Assembly: GCA_902779455.1 (NCBI GenBank)
Contig: CACZBS010000020.1
Span: forward strand, 1 to 60,409
From: an uncultured Prevotellaceae bacterium
Lineage (GTDB): Bacteria > Bacteroidota > Bacteroidia > Bacteroidales > Bacteroidaceae
Length of the DNA stretch: 60,409 nt
Direction: 5' to 3'
Below the pieces are notes generated by a model that was not told where the DNA came from, ran no database searches, and saw only the letters and a list, made by a program, of their open reading frames with translations. This document shows, in pieces, positions 51,110-58,884 of the stretch (its first letter is position 1; each line of letters begins with the position of its first letter). Position numbers and translations under genes: made by a program.

Positions 51110-51193
51110 CGAAGCGGTGCTTTTCGATGAAAGAAGCGGTGCTTTTCGGATGAAAAAGCACCGCTTCTCGGGTCGAAAAGCACCGCTTCTTTG
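51110..51193. repeat. AAGCGGTGCTTTTC repeats, two direct and two inverted
   Basis: AGAAGCGGTGCTTTTC or a near copy occurs at 51110 and 51132, and its inverse GAAAAGCACCGCTTCT at 51152 and 51175. A four-part hairpin can form. It lies 190 bases upstream of the promoter of the next gene. Confidence 0.85.
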
Positions 51194-51380
51194 CCGGACG
51201 GGCCATGCATTGTAAACAAAATTCGCAAACCGTCCGCCGTCCGCAGCATTTCGACGTCCGGCAGCACGAACGAATCCGTCGAATGCGGAAAAATCGTTCA
51301 TTGCACAACAAAAATGATGCAATGAACGTTTTTTGTTAGTATTTGTATCATTTTTTTATGTATTTACAAAGAGGAAAACG

Positions 51381-51388
51381 TAATTTTG
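51381..51388 (+). promoter_or_regulatory. -7 box of the third GH32 gene
   Basis: TAATTTTG followed by CGGC, 45 bases before the start codon. It suggests that GH32, permease and fructokinase genes form their own transcription unit. Confidence 0.6.
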
Positions 51389-51432
51389 CGGCAGAAATCC
51401 ATTAACGAATAACTAAAAACCGAACATCAGGA

Positions 51433-53175
51433 ATGAAAAAACTATTGACACTGATTGCCATGATGGCCATGTGCATGGGTGCCGCCGCGCAGGAAATCCT
51501 GGGCGACAACCACAGCATGCTGCGACTGCAGCAGGGACAGAAGTATCTCCTGCTGCCCATCCAGGAGAAGGAAGAGATTGCCAACATCTGCGTACTGGAC
51601 GACAGCAACGAGCTCATGCAGCGCCTCAACGTGCGGCTGGCTGTCGACAAGGTTGACTACTACGTGCCGCTGCAGCTGAAGAAGGGCATGCGCCTGCTCG
51701 ACATCACCTTCCACGGCGACCGCCGTCAGACGGGCCCGCTGAAGGATTTCGCCTGCTGGCGCGAGATGAAATACAGCAACACGTTCGACACGCAGAACCG
51801 CGAGCACTTCCGCCCGGCCTATCATCACACCCCGCTCTACGGCTGGATGAACGACCCCAACGGCATGTTCTATAAGGACGGTGTCTGGCACCTTTATTAT
51901 CAGTTTAACCCCTACGGATCGCAGTGGGAGAACATGACGTGGGGACACTCCACCTCGCGCGACCTCATCCACTGGGAGGCACAGCCGCTGGCCATCGAAG
52001 CCGACTGGCTGGGCGCCATCTTCTCGGGCAGCGCCGTCGTCGACCATCAGGGCACGGCCGGCTTCGGCCCTGGCGCCGTCGTCGCCATGTACACCTCGGC
52101 CGGCTCAGCCCAGACGCAGAGCATCGCCTACTCGAAGGACGGCGGACTGACGTTCACGAAGTATGCCGGCAACCCCGTCATCACGAAGAATGCGCCCGAC
52201 TTCCGCGACCCGAAGGTGTTCTGGCATGAGCCGACGCAGCGCTGGATCGTCGTGCTGGCCGTCGGCCAGGAGGTGCAGTTCTACAGCTCGAAGAACCTGA
52301 AGGAGTGGCAATACGAGAGCTCGTTCGGCCGCGAATATGGCAACCACGGCGGTGTCTGGGAATGTCCCGACCTCCTCTATATTGAAGATTCAAGATTGAA
52401 GGCTGGCGCTGCGCGCAGCAACAATTCTCAATCCTCAATTCCCAATTCTCAATCAGGCAAGTGGGTGCTCCTGCTCAACATCAACCCGGGCGGACCCTTC
52501 GGCGGATCAGCCACGCAATACTTCGTCGGACAGTTCGACGGCCATCGGTTCACGTGCGAAGACAGCCCGTCGGAGACCAAGTGGATGGACTACGGCAAGG
52601 ACCACTACGCCACCGTCACCTTCCACGGAGCACCCGAAGGACGCATCGTCGCCCTGCCATGGATGTCGAACTGGCAGTATGCCAACCAGGTGCCCACCCG
52701 ACAGTTCCGCTCGGCCAACGGCCTGCCCCGCGACCTCGGACTGAAGACCGTCGGCGGCGAGACCATCCTGACCAGCACGCCCTCGCCCGAGATGGCGGCC
52801 CTGCGCGGCGCCAAGGTGAAGAAGCCCACGGAGACCTGCGAGATCGTGGTCGACGTGAAGGGCACGTGCACCATCGAGCTGAGCAACATGAAGGGCGAGC
52901 GCGTCGTGATGACCTACGACGCTCAGGAGCAGGAGTTCGCCATGGACCGCACCAAGAGCGGCGACACGTCGTTCAGCGAGGCCTTCCCCTGCGTCACCAC
53001 GGCCCCCACGTATGGTGCTGTCCGCCAGTTGCGCCTCTTCATCGACCGCTGCTCTGTCGAGGCCTTCAGTGCCGACGGCAGCATGGCCATGACCAACCTC
53101 GTCTTCCCCTCCGAGCCGTATAACACCATCAAGGTGAAGGGCGGAAAGGCGACGATCTATGAAATTAAGAATTAA
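51433..53175 (+). CDS. GH32 exo-fructosidase (levanase/inulinase type)
   Basis: A 580-residue protein with signal peptide ending GAAAQ and an extra N-terminal beta domain (about 20-115). The catalytic landmarks are canonical: WMNDPNGM at about 138-145, FRDPKVFW around 257 and WECPDLLY around 310. The C-terminal sandwich contains FIDRCSVEAFSADGS. It should release fructose from fructans or sucrose. Residues about 317-340 (DSRLKAGAARSNNSQSSI and on) are encoded by a repeat hairpin inserted right behind the ECPD block, where related enzymes continue directly to the next strand (KWVLLLN). The catalytic residues are unaffected. Confidence 0.94.
   Translation: MKKLLTLIAMMAMCMGAAAQEILGDNHSMLRLQQGQKYLLLPIQEKEEIANICVLDDSNELMQRLNVRLAVDKVDYYVPLQLKKGMRLLDITFHGDRRQTGPLKDFACWREMKYSNTFDTQNREHFRPAYHHTPLYGWMNDPNGMFYKDGVWHLYYQFNPYGSQWENMTWGHSTSRDLIHWEAQPLAIEADWLGAIFSGSAVVDHQGTAGFGPGAVVAMYTSAGSAQTQSIAYSKDGGLTFTKYAGNPVITKNAPDFRDPKVFWHEPTQRWIVVLAVGQEVQFYSSKNLKEWQYESSFGREYGNHGGVWECPDLLYIEDSRLKAGAARSNNSQSSIPNSQSGKWVLLLNINPGGPFGGSATQYFVGQFDGHRFTCEDSPSETKWMDYGKDHYATVTFHGAPEGRIVALPWMSNWQYANQVPTRQFRSANGLPRDLGLKTVGGETILTSTPSPEMAALRGAKVKKPTETCEIVVDVKGTCTIELSNMKGERVVMTYDAQEQEFAMDRTKSGDTSFSEAFPCVTTAPTYGAVRQLRLFIDRCSVEAFSADGSMAMTNLVFPSEPYNTIKVKGGKATIYEIKN
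52381..52454. repeat. in-frame ATTGAAGATTCAAG hairpin element in the GH32 gene
   Basis: ATTGAAGATTCAAGATTGAA and GGCTGGCGCTGCG form the left arm; CGCAGCAACAATTCTCAATC and further CAATTCTCAATC units form the right arm. The central CTGCGCGCAG is palindromic. About 24 codons are added without a stop. Confidence 0.78.
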
Positions 53176-53282
53176 GAGTTTAGAATTTAGAGTTGTCGCC
53201 GAAGGCGATTAAGAATTAAGAGTTAAGAATTAAGCATTTAGAGTTGTCGCCTGCGGCGATTAGAAATTAAGATTTAAGAATT
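53162..53282 (+). repeat. GAATTAAGAGTT repeat tract with TCGCCGAAGGCGA hairpins
   Basis: Two units of about 55 bases, each a run of AATTAAGAATTTAGA-type sequence followed by GTTGTCGCC-n-GGCGATTA, fill the gap between the GH32 gene and the permease gene. The GH32 stop codon lies in the first unit. Confidence 0.8.
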
Positions 53283-54446
53283 ATGTCAAAATCAAGCAAA
53301 CTCACCCTCATCCCGCTGATGCTCTGCTTCTTCTGCATGGGCTTCGTGGACCTCGTAGGCATTGCCTCGAACTATGTGAAGGAAGACCTCGGACTGACCG
53401 ACTCCGTCGCCAACATCTTCCCCTCGCTCGTCTTCTTCTGGTTCCTCATCTTCAGCGTCCCCACGGGCATGCTGATGAACAAGATCGGACGCAAGAAGAC
53501 CGTCGTGCTCTCGCTCGTCGTCACCGTCTTCTCCCTGCTGCTGCCTCTCTTCGGCGAGTCGTTCGGCATCATGCTCGTCGCCTTCTCGCTGCTCGGCATC
53601 GGCAATGCACTGATGCAGACGTCGCTCAACCCGCTCGTCTCGAGCGTCATCGGCGGCAAGAACCTCGCCTCGACGCTCACCTTCGGACAGTTCATCAAGG
53701 CCATCGCATCCTTCTCGGCACCCTATCTGGCCATGTGGGGCGCCACGCAGGCCATCCCCGAGTTCGGACTCGACTGGCGCGTGCTCTTCGCCATCTTCCT
53801 CGTCGTCGGCATCCTGGCCACGCTGCTCCTCTGGGGCACACGCATTGAGGAGGAGCCCATCGAGGGCCGCCCGTCGACCTTCGTCGAGTGCTTCAAGCTG
53901 CTCGGCACGCCCATCGTCCTGCTGTCGTTCCTCGGCATCATGTGCCACGTGGGCATCGACGTGGGCACCAACACCACCGCCCCGAAAATCCTCATGGAGC
54001 GCCTCGGCATGACGCTCAACGAGGCCGCCTTCGCCACCTCGCTCTACTTCATCTTCCGCACCATCGGCTGTCTGACCGGCTCGTTCTTCCTCCGCGTGAT
54101 GAACAACCGCACGTTCTTCATCGCCTCGGTCGTGATGATGGCCCTGTCGATGCTGCTGCTCTTCGTCGGCCATGAAGCATGGGAGCTCTATGTGGCCATC
54201 GCACTCGTGGGCTACGGCAACTCCAACATCTTCTCCATCGTCTTCGCACAGGCACTGACGGCCATGCCGCAGAAGCAGAACGAGGTCAGCGGACTGATGA
54301 TCATGGGCCTCTTCGGCGGCACCATCTTCCCCCTGCTCATGGGCTTCATGAGCGATGGCTTCGGCCAGGCCGGCGCCGTGCTGGTGATGGCCGTCGGCGT
54401 GCTCTATCTCTTTACCTATATCAAACAAATCAAAACCGCTAAATAA
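53283..54446 (+). CDS. MFS sugar permease, probable fructose transporter
   Basis: A 387-residue inner-membrane protein with about twelve helices. The start (LIPLMLCFFCMGFVDLVGIA), the loop GMLMNKIGRKKTVVLSL and the block GIGNALMQTSLNPLVSSVIGG resemble the fucose/glucose/galactose:H+ symporter (FHS) family. It stands between a fructan hydrolase and a fructokinase, so it probably carries free fructose from the periplasm into the cytoplasm. The equivalent position in known Bacteroides fructan loci is also held by a fructose permease. Confidence 0.9.
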   Translation: MSKSSKLTLIPLMLCFFCMGFVDLVGIASNYVKEDLGLTDSVANIFPSLVFFWFLIFSVPTGMLMNKIGRKKTVVLSLVVTVFSLLLPLFGESFGIMLVAFSLLGIGNALMQTSLNPLVSSVIGGKNLASTLTFGQFIKAIASFSAPYLAMWGATQAIPEFGLDWRVLFAIFLVVGILATLLLWGTRIEEEPIEGRPSTFVECFKLLGTPIVLLSFLGIMCHVGIDVGTNTTAPKILMERLGMTLNEAAFATSLYFIFRTIGCLTGSFFLRVMNNRTFFIASVVMMALSMLLLFVGHEAWELYVAIALVGYGNSNIFSIVFAQALTAMPQKQNEVSGLMIMGLFGGTIFPLLMGFMSDGFGQAGAVLVMAVGVLYLFTYIKQIKTAK

Positions 54447-54459
54447 TATAAATATTACT

Positions 54460-55344
54460 ATGGAAGAGAAAAGATATGTAGTGGGACTCGGTGAGGTCCT
54501 GTGGGATGTACTTCCCGAAGGTAAGAAACTGGGCGGCGCTCCCGCCAACTTCGCCTACCATGCAGGCCAGTTCCTGGGCATGGACAACACGATAGCCGTC
54601 AGCGCACTGGGCGAGGACCGGCTGGCCGACGAGACCGTCGACTCGCTGCGCGAGCACGGCCTGAACGACCTGCTGCCCCGCGTGCCCTACCCCACGGGCA
54701 CCGTGCAGGTGCAGCTCGACGAGCAGGGCATCCCCACGTATTACATCAAGGAGAACGTGGCATGGGACAACATCCCCTACGACGACGACATCCGCCAGAT
54801 TGCCCGCTCATGCCGCGCCGTCTGCTTCGGCTCGCTGGCCCAGCGCAACGTCGTCAGCCGCCAGACCATCCAGCGCTTCCTCGACGACACGCCCGCCGAC
54901 TGCGTGAAGATCTTCGACATCAACCTGCGCCAGCAGTTCTATTCGAAGGAGGTCATCAAGGAGAGCCTCCAGCGCTGCAACATCCTGAAGATCAACGACG
55001 AGGAGCTGGTGCTCATCGGCCGCATGTTCGGCTATCCCGGACTGGACATCGAGAACAAGTGCTGGCTCATCCTGGGCAAGTATAACCTCGACATGCTCGT
55101 GCTGACCTGCGGCACCAACGGCTCCTACGTCTTCACGCCCGGCCAGATGTCGTTCCAGGAGACACCGAAGGTCGAGGTGGCCGACACGGTCGGCGCCGGC
55201 GACTCGTTCACGGGCTCCTTCTGCGCTGCCATCCTCAGCGGCAAGACGGTCCAGGAGGCCCACCGGCTGGCCGTCAAGGTGTCGGCCTACGTCTGCACCC
55301 AGAACGGCGCCATGCCCGTGCTGCCCGCCGAACTGAAGGGCTGA
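54460..55344 (+). CDS. fructokinase, PfkB family
   Basis: A 294-residue cytoplasmic kinase. The N-terminal glycine-rich block (GEVLWDVLPEGKKLGGAPAN) and the C-terminal ATP/anion-hole signature (VADTVGAGDSFTGSFCAAI, catalytic Asp in GAGD) identify PfkB. The substrate-facing sequence GGAPANFAYH is typical of fructokinases. It converts fructose to fructose 6-phosphate, feeding glycolysis. It follows the permease by 13 bases and is the last gene of the fructan locus; a terminator follows. Confidence 0.93.
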   Translation: MEEKRYVVGLGEVLWDVLPEGKKLGGAPANFAYHAGQFLGMDNTIAVSALGEDRLADETVDSLREHGLNDLLPRVPYPTGTVQVQLDEQGIPTYYIKENVAWDNIPYDDDIRQIARSCRAVCFGSLAQRNVVSRQTIQRFLDDTPADCVKIFDINLRQQFYSKEVIKESLQRCNILKINDEELVLIGRMFGYPGLDIENKCWLILGKYNLDMLVLTCGTNGSYVFTPGQMSFQETPKVEVADTVGAGDSFTGSFCAAILSGKTVQEAHRLAVKVSAYVCTQNGAMPVLPAELKG

Positions 55345-55378
55345 CGACAGGAAAAACACGTCGTAAATGAAAAAAAAA

Positions 55379-55410
55379 GGGGAAAGCCACATGGTTTTCC
55401 CCTATTTTTT
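55379..55410 (+). terminator. intrinsic terminator of the fructan locus
   Basis: GGGGAAAGCC, loop ACAT, GGTTTTCCCC (one G-T pair), then TATTTTTT. It lies 35 bases after the fructokinase stop codon and immediately before a new promoter. Confidence 0.88.
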
Positions 55411-55411
55411 G

Positions 55412-55419
55412 TAACTTTG
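55412..55419 (+). promoter_or_regulatory. -7 box of the rpoN operon
   Basis: TAACTTTG followed by CCGA, 29 bases before the ATG at 55448. It would drive the 215-residue gene and rpoN. Confidence 0.6.
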
Positions 55420-55447
55420 CCGATAATTTGTTAAAACTCTCTCCGTT

Positions 55448-56095
55448 ATGGCAAAGAACTCAGCATGGCAAGACGACTACTGGCTGCTCCTGATGCAACT
55501 CTATCTGAAGAAGCCGACGGGCATCAAACGCCTCTACTGCCGCGACATGATCGACCTGAGCCTCGAGCTGCACATCGCGCCCCAGGCCCTCCAGGCACGC
55601 ATGACGCAGATCGACCGCATGGAGACGCCACGCATCGAGCGCATCTGGCAGACCTATAGCGGCAATCCGCGGCGGCTGGCACGGGCCGTCCGGCTGCTGC
55701 GCGAGATGAAAGGCTTCGGCGCCGCCGACGACTTCTACGACGGCGTTGAGGTGCAGGAGACCTTCGAGCGCGACTTCCGACCGCTGAGCGAGGACGAGCG
55801 GCTGACGCCCGTCGCACTGACGCTGGTGCTCGACCTCTACTTCCAGCTGACGCCGCAGACGATGGTCAGCCAGACGCCCGAGGTGCAGGAGCTGGCCCGG
55901 CTGCTCAAGCTGAAGGCCGACGACGTCGTGGAGCTGCTCGACGTCTTCCAGCATTGCGACCCGTATCTCAACCTACGCGAGGTGACCTTCTCGCCGCTGC
56001 TGCTGCCCTGCCAGCAGGTGTGGCAGCGCTATGGCAACCAGGAGCCCGCAATGCTGCACGAACTGGCCGAGGAGCTGAAGGAATACTACAGATAA
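55448..56095 (+). CDS. conserved hypothetical protein upstream of rpoN
   Basis: A 215-residue cytoplasmic protein, helical throughout (DYWLLLMQLYLKKPTGIKRL, DMIDLSLELHIAPQALQARM, RIERIWQTYSGNPRRLARAV). The N-terminal part has a helix-turn-helix-like spacing but no recognised family. The absence of export signals and its place before rpoN suggest a conserved housekeeping gene, not cargo. A DNA-binding or regulatory role is only a guess. Confidence 0.75.
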   Translation: MAKNSAWQDDYWLLLMQLYLKKPTGIKRLYCRDMIDLSLELHIAPQALQARMTQIDRMETPRIERIWQTYSGNPRRLARAVRLLREMKGFGAADDFYDGVEVQETFERDFRPLSEDERLTPVALTLVLDLYFQLTPQTMVSQTPEVQELARLLKLKADDVVELLDVFQHCDPYLNLREVTFSPLLLPCQQVWQRYGNQEPAMLHELAEELKEYYR

Positions 56096-56154
56096 CAGAT
56101 AAAAGATAAAAGATAATAGATAATAGATAAGGGTTAGGGGTTAAGATTTTTTTA
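56096..56154 (+). repeat. AGATAAAAGATAATAGAT tract before rpoN
   Basis: Short-period GATAA(AA/TA) units repeat about six times in the 59-base gap between the two genes. It is one of several junction tracts, each with its own unit. Confidence 0.75.
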
Positions 56155-57657
56155 ATGGCACAGGCTCAGACTCAGATTCAGGAACAGCGACAGGAGCAAC
56201 GGCTCGGGCAAAGCATTTCAGCCCAGCAGCTGCTGCAGGCCCAGCTCGTGGAGTTGCCCATCCAGCAGCTCCAGGAGCGCATTGAGACCGAGATGCACGA
56301 CAATCCCGCTCTGGAGACGGCCGTCGACGACGAGCCGCACGAATGGGAGGCCGACGGCCCCGCCGCCACCGACGAGACCGACGACTTCGACAGCCAGCGG
56401 GAGCGCGAGGAGCGCAGCGACGCACTCGACGCCGCCCTGCAGAACCTGGGGCGCGACGACGAGGACCTGCCCGTCTATCAGGGCGGACGGCCGTCGGGCG
56501 AGGAGCGCGAGGAGATGGTCTACGCCGACACCATGTCGTTCTACGACCAGTTGCTCGAGCAGGTGGGCCAGATGGAGCTCAGCGAGCGCGACCGCTACGT
56601 CATGGAATACATCATCCGCTCGCTCGACGACGACGGACTGCTGCGCACGCCGCTCAGCGCCATCGCCGACGAGCTGGCCATCTATCACAACATAGACCTG
56701 ACGACCGCGCAGCTGGAGCTGACGTTGCAAAAGCTGCAGCAGCTCGACCCGCCAGGCATCGGCGCCCGCTCGCTGCAGGAGTGCCTGCTGCTCCAGATTA
56801 ACCGCCGCGAGCCCTCAGAGCTGACCGACCTAATGCGCACCATCATCACCCACCACTTCGACGAGTTCACCAAGAAGCACTGGAGCCGCATCCGCCAGTC
56901 GATGGGCCTGAGCGAGACGGAGGCTGACAACGTCATCGGCGAGCTGCGCCGGCTGAACCCCAAGCCGGGAGCCTCGATGGGCGAGGTCATCGGCAAATCC
57001 CTCCAACAGATCATTCCCGACTTCATCGTCGACACACAGGACGACGGCACCGTCACCTTCACGCTCAACAGCGGCGACGTGCCACAGCTGCAGGTGTCGG
57101 AGACCTTCGCGCAGCTGCTCAAGGAATATCAGCAGAACCGTCAGAACCTGACCCGCCAGCAGAAGGAGGCCCTGCTCTACTCGAAGCAGAAGGTCGACGC
57201 CGCACAGAACTTCATCGACGCCGTCGAGATGCGGCGACAGACCCTGACCAAGACGATGAAGGCCATCATCCGCCGACAGCACCGATTCTTCGAGGACGGC
57301 GACGAGGCCTCGCTGCGCCCCATGATCCTGAAGGACATCGCCGAGCTGACAGGCCTCGACCTGAGCACCATCTCGCGTGTGAGCAACTCGAAGTATGCGC
57401 AGACCCGATGGGGCACCTTCCCACTGAAATATTTCTTCAGCGACGGCATCACCACCGAGACGGGCGAGGAGCTCTCGACCCGCGAGATCAAGGCCGCCCT
57501 GCGCGACATCATCGACGCCGAGGACAAGCGCAAGCCCCTGAGCGACGACGCACTGAGCACCCTCCTGCAGCAGAAGGGCTACCCCATCGCGCGCCGCACC
57601 GTGGCCAAGTATCGCGAGCAGATGGCCATACCCGTGGCACGGTTGAGGAGGAATTGA
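56155..57657 (+). CDS. rpoN: RNA polymerase sigma-54 factor
   Basis: A 500-residue protein with the Gln-rich region I (QSISAQQLLQAQLVELPIQQ), acidic region II (ETAVDDEPHEWEADGP), core-binding region (LNPKPGASMGEVIG) and the C-terminal RpoN box (ARRTVAKYRE) near residue 480. Sigma-54 directs RNA polymerase to -24/-12 promoters that need an AAA+ activator. No such activator is encoded in the window. Start ATG at 56155 follows a GATAAAAGATAATAG tract that fills the gap to the previous gene. Confidence 0.96.
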   Translation: MAQAQTQIQEQRQEQRLGQSISAQQLLQAQLVELPIQQLQERIETEMHDNPALETAVDDEPHEWEADGPAATDETDDFDSQREREERSDALDAALQNLGRDDEDLPVYQGGRPSGEEREEMVYADTMSFYDQLLEQVGQMELSERDRYVMEYIIRSLDDDGLLRTPLSAIADELAIYHNIDLTTAQLELTLQKLQQLDPPGIGARSLQECLLLQINRREPSELTDLMRTIITHHFDEFTKKHWSRIRQSMGLSETEADNVIGELRRLNPKPGASMGEVIGKSLQQIIPDFIVDTQDDGTVTFTLNSGDVPQLQVSETFAQLLKEYQQNRQNLTRQQKEALLYSKQKVDAAQNFIDAVEMRRQTLTKTMKAIIRRQHRFFEDGDEASLRPMILKDIAELTGLDLSTISRVSNSKYAQTRWGTFPLKYFFSDGITTETGEELSTREIKAALRDIIDAEDKRKPLSDDALSTLLQQKGYPIARRTVAKYREQMAIPVARLRRN

Positions 57658-57685
57658 GAACTGAGAACTGAGAGTTGAGAGAGCC

Positions 57686-58315
57686 ATGACGAGAGAGAAA
57701 AGCATCATCTATGCAGCCCGGGCGATGAGCATCGTGTTCACACCCTTCTATCTGCCCCTGCTGGGGCTGGCCGTGCTCTTCACGTTCAGCTATCTGAACA
57801 TGCTCGCCCTGTCCTACCGCCTGCAGGTGCTGCTGCTCGTCTATTTCTTCACCATCCTGCTCCCCACCTTCCTCATCCACCTCTATCGCCGCTCGCAGGG
57901 ATGGACCCTCATCGAGCTCGGACAGAAGCGCCGCCGCATGGTGCCCTACGCCATCTCCATCCTGTGCTACCTGACGTGCATCTGGCTCATGCAGCGCCTC
58001 CACATCTATCACTTCGTGCCCAGCATCCTCATGGCGGCCCTGCTCATCCAGATGGTCTGCGCGCTGATCAACGTGTGGTGGAAGGTGTCGACCCACATGG
58101 CCGGCATCGGCGGCGTCACGGGCGCACTCATCATCTTCTCCGAGCTCTTCTCGTTCAATCCCGTCTGGTGGCTCTGCCTGGTGCTCATCCTGGCCGGCGT
58201 GCTCGGCACGTCGCGCATGATCCTGCGCCAGCACTCACTGCCCCAGGTCGTCTGCGGCTATGCCGTGGGCCTGGTGTGCTCATTCTTCGGAATCATCTAT
58301 CTCAACGCCATATGA
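57686..58315 (+). CDS. PAP2-like membrane protein
   Basis: A 209-residue inner-membrane protein with about six hydrophobic helices. The region WWKVSTHMAGIGGVTGALI and RMILRQHSLPQVVCGYAVGL resembles the second and third PAP2 phosphatase motifs (SxxH and RxxxxxHxxxQVxxG), while the first motif (KxxxxxxRP) is not obvious. Such proteins hydrolyse lipid phosphates or diphosphates; with the weak first motif the activity here is uncertain. Its stop overlaps the purE start by 4 bases. GAACTGAGAACTGAGAG repeats precede it. Confidence 0.75.
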   Translation: MTREKSIIYAARAMSIVFTPFYLPLLGLAVLFTFSYLNMLALSYRLQVLLLVYFFTILLPTFLIHLYRRSQGWTLIELGQKRRRMVPYAISILCYLTCIWLMQRLHIYHFVPSILMAALLIQMVCALINVWWKVSTHMAGIGGVTGALIIFSELFSFNPVWWLCLVLILAGVLGTSRMILRQHSLPQVVCGYAVGLVCSFFGIIYLNAI

Positions 58316-58818
58316 AACCATTAGTAAGCATCATCATGGGCAGCACCAGCGACCTGCCCGTCATGGAGAAAGCCTGCCGACAGCTCGACGAGCTGCAGGT
58401 GCCCTTCGAAGTCAATGCCCTCTCGGCCCACCGCACGCCCGAGGCCGTCGAACAGTTTGCCAGCCAGGCCGAAGGCCGCGGCATCCGCGTCATCATCGCC
58501 GCTGCCGGCATGGCCGCCGCACTGCCCGGCGTCATCGCCGCCCAGACGACGCTGCCCGTCATCGGCGTGCCCATCAAGGGCATGCTCGACGGTCTGGACG
58601 CCCTGCTCTCCATCGTTCAGATGCCGCCTGGCATCCCCGTGGCCACGGTCGGCGTCAACGGCGCCCAGAACGCCGCCATCCTCGCCGCCGAGATGCTGGC
58701 CCTCAGCGACCCGGCCCTGGCCCAGCGGATGAAGACCTACAAGGAGGGTCTGAAAAAGAAGATCGAGAAGGCCAACGCCGAGCTGGCCGAAGTGAAGTTC
58801 GAATATAAGGTCGGGTAA
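58312..58818 (+). CDS. purE: N5-carboxyaminoimidazole ribonucleotide mutase
   Basis: A 168-residue protein with the PurE signatures SIIMGSTSDLPVMEKA, ALSAHRTPEAVEQF, AAAGMAAALPGV and VGVNGAQNAAILAAE. It converts N5-CAIR to CAIR in purine biosynthesis. Length is normal for class I PurE. No purK is adjacent. Translation is probably coupled to the membrane-protein gene through the ATGA overlap. Confidence 0.96.
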   Translation: MKPLVSIIMGSTSDLPVMEKACRQLDELQVPFEVNALSAHRTPEAVEQFASQAEGRGIRVIIAAAGMAAALPGVIAAQTTLPVIGVPIKGMLDGLDALLSIVQMPPGIPVATVGVNGAQNAAILAAEMLALSDPALAQRMKTYKEGLKKKIEKANAELAEVKFEYKVG

Positions 58819-58884
58819 GGGCTCCTCCCCCCGAAATATCGAAATAACGTTATAACGTTATAACGAGAGAAAAAAAGAAAAACA

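Noticed and set aside
51065-51322. 85-codon minus-strand frame upstream of the third GH32 gene
   Set aside because: Its sequence is made from the AAGCGGTGCTTTTC repeats and it has no recognisable start context or homology pattern.
53292-54548. 418-codon minus-strand frame opposite the sugar permease
   Set aside because: Very rich in Glu, Asp and His with no hydrophobic core; a shadow of the permease.
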